Below are positions 56,923 through 64,000 of a stretch of DNA of 64,000 nt, one piece after another (the stretch's first letter is position 1; each line of letters begins with the position of its first letter). A program made the translations under genes and the position numbers. This DNA comes from Sisyra terminalis. Lineage: Eukaryota > Arthropoda > Insecta > Neuroptera > Sisyridae. The stretch spans positions 2,108,001-2,172,000 of the forward strand of contig OY292275.1 in assembly GCA_958496175.1 (NCBI GenBank), given 5' to 3'. The notes under the pieces are model-generated. The model searched no databases. It saw only the letters and a list, made by a program, of their open reading frames with translations, and was not told where the DNA came from.

Positions 56923-58409
56923 ATGTAAGAGTTTTTTTTCTTTTACGTATACCAATTAAAACTTTATTTTCAGTGCCATTTTCCGCGAAAAAACACACTT
57001 TTTACTGACGAAAAACCAATTGTCACATAAATGCCTCTTGGAATTAGTTTGTAGATGGATAAATCAAAAAATTTCAATCAAACTCCTGAAAACATTTCAT
57101 TCATTTCCGAATTTTCAATACTTCCTTAAAATTAGTCCAATTTCAAGCCGAAGAAGATTTGATGGTAAATAACATCCTTTCCTTTTAGCTTCCAATCGTT
57201 AAGATTTTCACATTGAAGATTATTGCATTTATTGGAGTTATCATCACTCGAATCTTGGATTGAAATTTCTCAACGAATTAGTTTTAAATTCGAGAAGCAA
57301 TCCAATTTGGATAATATGTACTACCATGTTTTCGTATCGATGGATTTATAAGAGACGGACTCAATGTTTTACTGATTCTTTGCGAAGCAAAATACGTAGT
57401 ACATGGTCGTACAAAAGCTCTTTTCTTAACGATACAACAAACGTGAAATATATTATTACACTGTAGAACGTTACATAAGGTCTTAGGGAAATGAATGGAT
57501 GTTGTGCATAGTGCCAAGAGGGTTTCTAATTAAATTACTCTAAGTGTAATTGGTAATGGAATTAATGTGGTTTTGTTTTGCGACAATCAGACTCCTTTGT
57601 TCCAATTCGGGGTTTCGATGTGTTCTTGGTCGTCAAAGAAGAGGAAGAAAATGCATAAATTCAAAGTAAAGTATGCAATATTAATATGAAAAATTCGTAT
57701 GTATTCACTAAAAATCAAACTCAATTAATTACACGTAACTGATAATTTTAATGGTACAACATTGATTCGTAATTTATAAATTGAAAGTTGCATAAATTTG
57801 CAAGGCATTGCTACTGTATAATGCTCTCTCTAACGAGAAATACATGGAGTTCCATAATTTTAATTGCTTTGCATTTATCAGCGTTTCTCGTGTTGGGTTC
57901 GATTTTTACTTTTGCGAATAATTCGGCTTTGTGGAGGGAAAATAAAATTACAAATCATCACATTTCTCTTATTTGCAGTTGTGATTGATTTTCCCGAAAC
58001 TATTTCAATTTTAAATTGATTAGATGACTGAAAATTGAATGTTTGAAAAGATGAAATATTAATGAGCAATTATTTTCGAATGCAACGATGATTTATGGTG
58101 GAAAATGATGTTTTTCTCGGTTTTGAAAAGTTTTCAACAAATCAAATTTAATGTTAAAACTGTCCAGAAGATGACAGTTGCAATTGTCTGGTGATTTTCG
58201 GTCAGGGGATGCTAGCTCAATGTTATTTTTGTGTTCCTCCAAATGGCTATCTTCCGGGCGTCATTTACTGACGGCGCTAGTGTAGCATAGCCGATAATAA
58301 CGATAACTACTTTTAACCAATTTTGGAATTTTATGCGCCAAATTCAAATTTAATTTATTCCTTCCAAATTTAATTTGTCCCTGAAATATTTAAAATGTAC
58401 TAACGAAAT
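56923..58409. other. No recognisable gene
   Basis: Single-copy in the window and somewhat less AT-rich at 57240-57480 and 58240-58320. Overlapping opposite-strand frames of 60-77 codons (57260-57517, 57788-58069) have no recognised domain. Confidence 0.35.
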
Positions 58410-58627
58410 CAAAATAAGATTTTTTTCGCTGACTTTGAACAGTTATACTGTGAATACAATATATAAAATATATTGCAGTCAAATTTATGTAGTATAATTT
58501 AATAAAATAATAATATATAAAAATCATACCACCAACATCAATTTGAACAGAAGTTCAAACAAAAATATTTGTGACGTATTGCCCAGATACGTATTTCGAT
58601 TGCCAAGCAATCTTCCTCAGTGGTCAT
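58410..58627 (+). mobile_element. Palindromic element A, copy 6 (left half)
   Basis: It starts CAAAATAAGATTTTTTTCGC, with the full left arm to CTCAGTGGTCAT, then breaks off 23 bp before element M. The right half and second target duplication are missing. The hammerhead-like arm on the minus strand is intact. Confidence 0.8.
58583..58623 (-). ncRNA. Hammerhead-like ribozyme motif, A copy 6 (intact core)
   Basis: Minus strand: CCA (58621-58623), CTGAGGA (58614-58620), A, GATTGC/GCAATC with loop TTG, GAAA, TACGTA, TC and TGG (58583-58585). Identical to copies 3 and 5. Confidence 0.65.
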
Positions 58628-58650
58628 GGTATAAGAGCTTGACCCCTTTG

Positions 58651-59859
58651 GGTCAAAGCATAGATAAGACAAGTACTAGAAATGGGTTGGTAGGAATGCA
58701 TGGGGGATTTTTTTTTCAAGTTGGTATGTTTTTGCGCCTTATATACTCGTTTGTGAAATATCGTTATTTTCATCACGTGTTGACATCTACCGCCATATTT
58801 AAAATATTCAGAAATAAACATTCAACGTGGGAAATAAAAATTAACTGGAATTATTAAAAGGAATGGATATAATTCATTATCTTGTATAAAAAAATAAAAT
58901 AAAAGGCCAAAGTATAATAATAAACAATACAGGTAATAGTGAAATTGATACAATTACTTCATATTTTTTAATTTTTGCGAATAATCTCAAAACTTTTGCA
59001 GGCATTTCCATAGAAGTTCTCGTCTGATAACAGTTTTTTTCTTATTATTGATCAGTTTTTTAATGGCAAAGCGAAATCAATCAGTGAAAAATTGTCAAGC
59101 CATTTATGTAATGCTGGAGAAATTGGAGAAAATTTTAATTTTTAGATTTCATAGTTTTTTTAAGTTTAAATACATGTTTATAAATATTTTAAGTTATAAT
59201 GGATGTACTAAATAATAAAATTTAATAAATCTTAGTACAATTATTCAAATAGTTGCTCCCAAACTTTCGAGGGTAAAAGCAAGTATACCAGTACTCTTTT
59301 TTAACAAAAATTAAGCAAAATTGGTTAAAATTAACGTATTAATGAATTGAATATTGACCATATGTACAAAGTCGAAATATGTAAAGCATAATTGGGAAGA
59401 AATAAGACAATATTTTATAAAAGCATGGGTACAAGTAGCTTTTGTACATACCACTAACTCAATTTCTTATTTTCTATTCTGTTTTTAATTCAATTCGCGA
59501 ATAAATCAGCCGTGATTAATATGTAGCGACAAAGGATCAATTGTAAATCAAAACTGAATTATTAACAAATTTGTGAATGGAAAAAGTTCGCGAATTTTTG
59601 AAAAAACCAAGTAGATAGTGAGATGTTACCAGAGAGGCCTTGTAGAAAAAGTACTTGTACCATATTATGAATATTTTACTTATAGAAAAATTATGTATTT
59701 ATTTATATATATATATTAGACTGATTCAAACAAAATTGAATCAAAATGTAGTGAAAATTACGTTATTTGTAAATGAGTAAATATACCAACTTGAAAAAAA
59801 TTTCCCCCATGCATTCCTACCAACCCATTTCTAGTACTTGTCTATTCTATACATTGACC
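58651..59859 (+). mobile_element. Element M, copy 2 with an F footprint
   Basis: It starts GGTCAAAGCATAGATAAGAC and ends GTCTATTCTATACATTGACC, with inverted ends about 100 bp long. The body matches 10073-11104 in reverse. At 59720-59748 it holds TAGACTGATTCAAACAAAAT followed by TGAATCA, the two F termini joined with the middle gone. M copy 1 has whole F elements at the same point. The 104-codon frame at 58543-58857 crosses from A into M and is not a gene. Confidence 0.75.
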
Positions 59860-60978
59860 CAACTTTTTTACCCAAAAAAAAAGCAATAACTCTTTTATAC
59901 GAAAGAGATGATGAATTTCTGCGTTTTTGTATAGAAGTTTATCTCGATTTTCTGGATGCAGTAAAACATCGAAAAGGTTTCAACTTGTAATTTGGAAGCA
60001 TATATAAATTTAAAGTTGGTGGAATTAAATTAACAAAAAAAAAAAAAAAAACATATTTTTTCCATCAGATGAAACATGATCTTCGAAAGGATTTAAAATT
60101 CTCTTCTGAACTGAAAATTTTCAACCTTTTTTTTAGTGTTTTTACTCAATAAATCATAAGTCAATTTTTGATGATTTACCTGACAAAATTATCGAGCCAC
60201 TTTTCAGTGAATTTGTGCGATCAAAAACCCAATTGTTCGGGAATCTACGTATCCGTGCCATATATTGATCAATTGTTCCAATTAAAATAATTATCGTACA
60301 TTGTGCATAATTCACTCGATTCACCCTTCAATGCACTTTCATCTATTAACGCGAGGCAATTAATCTTAGCCCATTTTTTTTTTTTTGGTGGCTCGTAAAT
60401 CATTGGACTATTTTCTTTTACAGTACATATTGTTGAAAATTATAAGAGAAAATGCTCAAATGTTCCCCTTTCAATTTGTCAATGTGATGTGAAAACGTTT
60501 TTGCCGTTTTTCAAGCTTTGAAAAACGTGGGGCAAGTAGTACAGGTTCTCTCTGTCTTTATCTTTAATGGCAGAGTTTTAATTAAAGGAGTAAGACGCTT
60601 GATGTGAGATGAATATTAATATTCGCTAGTTAATGTTATCCCTGTCAAAGCTAACAGTGCGAGCGCTTTTGTATTGAAAGCTTTCGTTGAAAGGATATTG
60701 AAATTGGGTTACTCGAAATTCTCACCATATTCGATTAAAAAATAAGTCACTGAGTGCTTAATGATATTCAATAGTATTCCAAAAATAATCACTTTATTTA
60801 TAATCTTGATTTAATATTTTCTCTAAAAAAAAAAAAAAAATTATTTAAATGGGTATAGCAACAAAATCTTTACCTTACCACAATTTATTTGGTTTTTCAT
60901 CAAACTTTTAATGAGCATGCCATACAATTCTTCTATTAATCTATCAAAAATCTTACAATCCATTTTCAACCATCCAAA
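59860..60978. other. No recognisable gene
   Basis: Single-copy AT-rich sequence with long A/T runs (60034-60051, 60366-60382, 60825-60840). Confidence 0.35.
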
Positions 60979-63104
60979 TTAATCAAAAAAGTCGATTATT
61001 TTTTTTTTTACAAGTAACGCGGAAAAATGGGTTGCTAGACACCTTAAAAAAATTCTCACCAAGTATGAGCTCTTAATTTTAATAGGAAGATCGTCCGCAT
61101 CGCAGTTTTGTATTTTTTTCTCAGTCCAATTGAAAAAATTTCATACCTCATCATTTATCGATTGTACAGAAAAATGTTCTGAAAGAATTTTTTAGGAAAT
61201 TTAATGCTCTACAAAAAAGGTATTCTATATTTTTTCCGTAAGCCTCACCATTGGAAAGATATTAAGGATTTAATTTTGATTATTTTAAGACTAATTTCAT
61301 TTTTGTTTATGCATTTTATAACTCGACAATAAATGACTCTTATACAATGTGCAATACAAATTTTTGTTGGAAATTAACTGCTCTATAAAAATGGTTTGTT
61401 ATGTTTTGGCGATTAAATTAACCCTTCATAAGATATTCATCATCAAACTTTCATGTGTACGGGTTTTAAAGTTTTTGATGAGATATTCGAAAAATTTCAA
61501 TTTAAGGATGGATCACCGTCAGAAAAAAAAAATTTCGATTTTTTTTTTCCAAAAAATGTCTTGTAACTTTCAAGAATAACGTGTTAAAAGGATTGGAATA
61601 GCTAACTAATGTATTTTCACTGATAAAAATTGAATAAATTGATAATAACATAAAAAAATATCTTAAAAAAACTTTAAATGCGTTTTTCTCGAAATCAACT
61701 TTTTAAAACTGGGAGACAAAATTTCTCAGAAACTATCCGACGGATTGACTTGAAACTGGAGAGTGTTATAGTTCAACACGTCTTCTTGGCACTGAACCTC
61801 TGAAATTGGCCAAACCTCCCCCCCCCCTCAAAGTGGGAGAGGGGGGAAAGGTCCAAAAAAAGGTCGTTTTTCTTAACTTTTTTTTCAAAGTCGTGCCATT
61901 TTGTGAATTTTCAACTTTTTTCGGATTTTCGAGATTCAGTATCAAGAAGACGCATTACCAAAACTTACATTCTTCGGAAAATCATGATTCGACTTCCGGT
62001 TTTCGAGAAAACTTGTCTCCCGTTTGCCTCCTCATTTTTGAGGACCCTTTTTCAAAGCGCTGTAAAAGAGGGAAGGGGGGACATATCGAGGCAAATAAAA
62101 AAAATAGTTCAAAATTTCTTACCGTTTTTTAATATCTTTAAAAAAATTGCAGCAGTCTTAAAAATGTCATTTTTTTTACGTTCTAACGGTGATCCACCCT
62201 TAATTTATAATATTTGAGAAAATTTACATGAATTTTAGTTTCTATCAACTGAGAAACTACAAAATATTTTTCAAGTTTTTTTTTTATGCTTAAGTATATT
62301 TGTCTCCTTTTAAAAAAAAATTAATTGTACATTATTTATCGCTTAGTTAAACATTTATTAATAAAAAAAGTAAATTTTTCATTTTACATATATTATGATA
62401 TATTTCAGTATTGAGAAAAACAATGTCCAATTAGTATTAAAAAAAAAATTATTTCCAATTTCAAACAAGTTTTCTAATGATTAAAAATGAAATGTTTAGA
62501 ATAATTGAAGAAAAATTTTCAAAATTTTGATATATTAATGGCAAAAAATGAAATTCATATGAAAATTATAAATTAAATTGAAATTATTCGAATATCTCAT
62601 CAAAAACTTTGAAAACCCGTACACATGAAAGTTTGATGATGAATATCTTTTGAACGGTTAATTTAATCGCCAAAACATAAGACACCATTTTTATAGAGCA
62701 GTTAATTTCCAACAAAAATTTGTATTGCGCATTGTATAAGAGTCATTTATTGTCGAGTTATAAAATTCATAAACAAAAATGAAATTTGTCTTAAAATAAT
62801 CAAAATTAAAATCTTAATATCTTTCAAATGGTGAGGTTTACGGAAAAAATATAAGTTACCTTTTTTGTAGAGCATTAAATTTCCTAAAAAATTCTTTCAA
62901 AACATTTTTCTGTACAATCGATAAATGATGAGGTATGAATTTTTTTCTATTGGACTGAGAAAAAAATACAAAACTGCGATGCGGAGGTTCTTTCTATTAA
63001 AATTAAAAGCTCATACTTGGTGAGAATTTTTTTAAGGTGTCTAGCTACTCATTTTTCCGTGTCACTTGTAAAAAAAAAATAATCGATTTTTTTGACCCAC
63101 CCTA
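60979..63104 (+). mobile_element. Foldback element H, copy 2 (complete, with element I inserted)
   Basis: Left arm 60979-61505, continuation 62204-62320, loop about 62320-62560, inverted right arm to TTTTGACCCACCCTA at 63104. Conserved pieces are GATCGTCCGCATCGCAG, GCTCTACAAAAAAGG, CTCGACAATAAATGACTC and CAAACTTTCATGTGTACGGG, each present in both arms. Arms are about 530 bp. Element I (61506-62199) interrupts the left arm. Confidence 0.8.
61506..62199 (+). mobile_element. TTAA-flanked element I, copy 2
   Basis: The ends GGATGGATCACCGTCAG and AACGGTGATCCACCC lie between TTAA (61502-61505) and TTAA (62200-62203). H copy 1 keeps the empty site at 16908-16925 (one TTTAATTTATAA), confirming the 4-bp duplication. 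It contains frames of 108 and 104 codons (61806-62132, 61903-62217), the first aligned with 26146-26406. No domain is recognised. Confidence 0.9.
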
Positions 63105-64000
63105 ATATGCAAGCAATTTAGTAGAGGTATATCTTTGGCGTTTGTTGTTCGTGGAATATTTCATTTTGCTGGAGCTTTGTCATCATTCATTCCACTGTGT
63201 GTGAATATTTAAAGTTTTGCCTCTCTCCAAAGATTACATTCGTTGGCTTTAATTGCCCTCCCAGGATCAGTTTGGTTGTTGTTGGGAACCTTTCTAAATA
63301 ACTCGAAAATGGTCCGGAAGGAGTTTAAATAGAAATGTGCGCCGTAATTCTTTGCTAAAAGCCATTCGAAATTGTAACAATGTAATCCTCCACTATTAAA
63401 CAATCATATGCTCCACGATAATTGTCTGGAAAATAATTACTGTTAATTGCATAAATTTTGATTAATTTAAGACTTCAAGTAAAGTGTTTAATTATTAGCG
63501 TTTTGTTTGAAAGTTAAATGGAAAAGTTTTTAATAAAGTTCAAAAAAAAAAACGTGAAAATTTGATAAAAATCAATTACTTTCAAGTTGAATTGAAAATT
63601 ATGATTTCAAAGCATTTCTTTTTCGAATTGAAGTTTTTCTACAATCACAACACCGGAGCTTTGGTCAATGTGAGGTGGAACGTCAACGTTCAAAGCTTGT
63701 TGATTTCCCAAGAGTTGTCCATATAACGATCGCCACTTCCTTTATTGGCAAAACTTGAAAAAAAAGGACTCGGAGACAATTTTTTTCTCGCAAATTAAAT
63801 TATATCTTGAAATTCAATCCTAAAATTGACCAAAAAAATTATTACTTGAAGATTTTTTTAAAAATAACTTAGAAAAATTGATGACCTGAAATTTTTTTGA
63901 AAATTTCTTCTTTAACAAAATCCTGTCCATTCAATGGTTTTTCTTTACTTTTCTTCAGTCTTTGGGTTTAAGATCTCTTCATTAGACTTGAGTGCAGTTT
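63105..64000. other. No recognisable gene
   Basis: Single-copy in the window. The 64-codon minus frame at 63209-63403 and the less AT-rich part near 63640-63740 show nothing diagnostic. Confidence 0.35.

Noticed and set aside
58543..58857. 104-codon open frame
   Set aside because: It runs from element A across the junction into element M, two unrelated repeats.

Overview
This is an AT-rich eukaryotic stretch with no complete gene I can recognise. Its long T/A runs, Helitron ends, hAT and TTAA-type elements, an RTE-like LINE tail and hairpin-shaped non-autonomous transposons fit intergenic or intronic DNA of an arthropod, most likely an insect. The species cannot be named from the sequence. 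Open frames are all about 108 codons or shorter, and most lie inside repeats. The only exon-like piece is a GC-rich island at 51.4-51.8 kb, and it is broken by stops in every frame.

Layout. 0.2-0.9 kb: tandem form of palindromic element A. 1.07-1.29 kb: hAT-like relic. 2.1-2.3 kb: short inverted-repeat element P. 3.5-7.0 kb: Helitron HEL1 inserted in a split direct repeat (S). 7.9-11.1 kb: element M carrying hairpin elements of family F. 11.7-15 kb: elements C, L, R and a compound F. 16.4-18.15 kb: half of hairpin H, an inverted Helitron fragment and an RTE-like tail. 18.5-19.8 kb: P, then a local duplication holding ribozyme element B. 21.5-22 kb: A. 23-25 kb: Q and L. 25.85-26.5 kb: TTAA element I. 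27.07-27.99 kb: four-unit satellite. 28.97-30.0 kb: C followed by a degenerate two-step tandem array. 32.4-34.8 kb: segmental copy X1 with hairpin G and repeat Q. 36.3-39.8 kb: Helitron HEL2 with an A element inside. 41-44 kb: two A copies, hAT, R, a duplicated block and B. 44.8-46.4 kb: L/F/K nested palindrome. 47.3-50.3 kb: tandem duplication V with hairpin J and element C as presence/absence insertions. 51.4-51.8 kb: GC-rich island. 52.4-54.6 kb: X2 with G, then L. 54.8-56.9 kb: third Helitron body with TTAA element E. 58.4-59.9 kb: A plus M. 61-63.1 kb: complete hairpin H with TTAA element I in it.

The standout system is the pair of small palindromic families A and B. Each arm of A, and each arm of B, can be read as a minimal type I hammerhead ribozyme: a 3-bp stem I, CTGANGA, a 6-bp stem II with a 3-nt loop, GAAA, a self-complementary stem III and an NUH cleavage site. 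Five A copies are flanked by 12-15 bp target duplications. One end is fixed and the other stops near GTATACAC, and one insertion is a head-to-tail 1.5-mer inside a single duplication. That combination suggests RNA-mediated movement by a Penelope-like or retrozyme-like route rather than a DNA MITE.

A second system is a group of long foldback elements (F, G, H, J). Their arms of several hundred bp share small conserved modules even though the rest has diverged. They would give long double-stranded RNA if transcribed. Duplicated blocks inside the window provide several empty-site comparisons that fix insertion boundaries directly.
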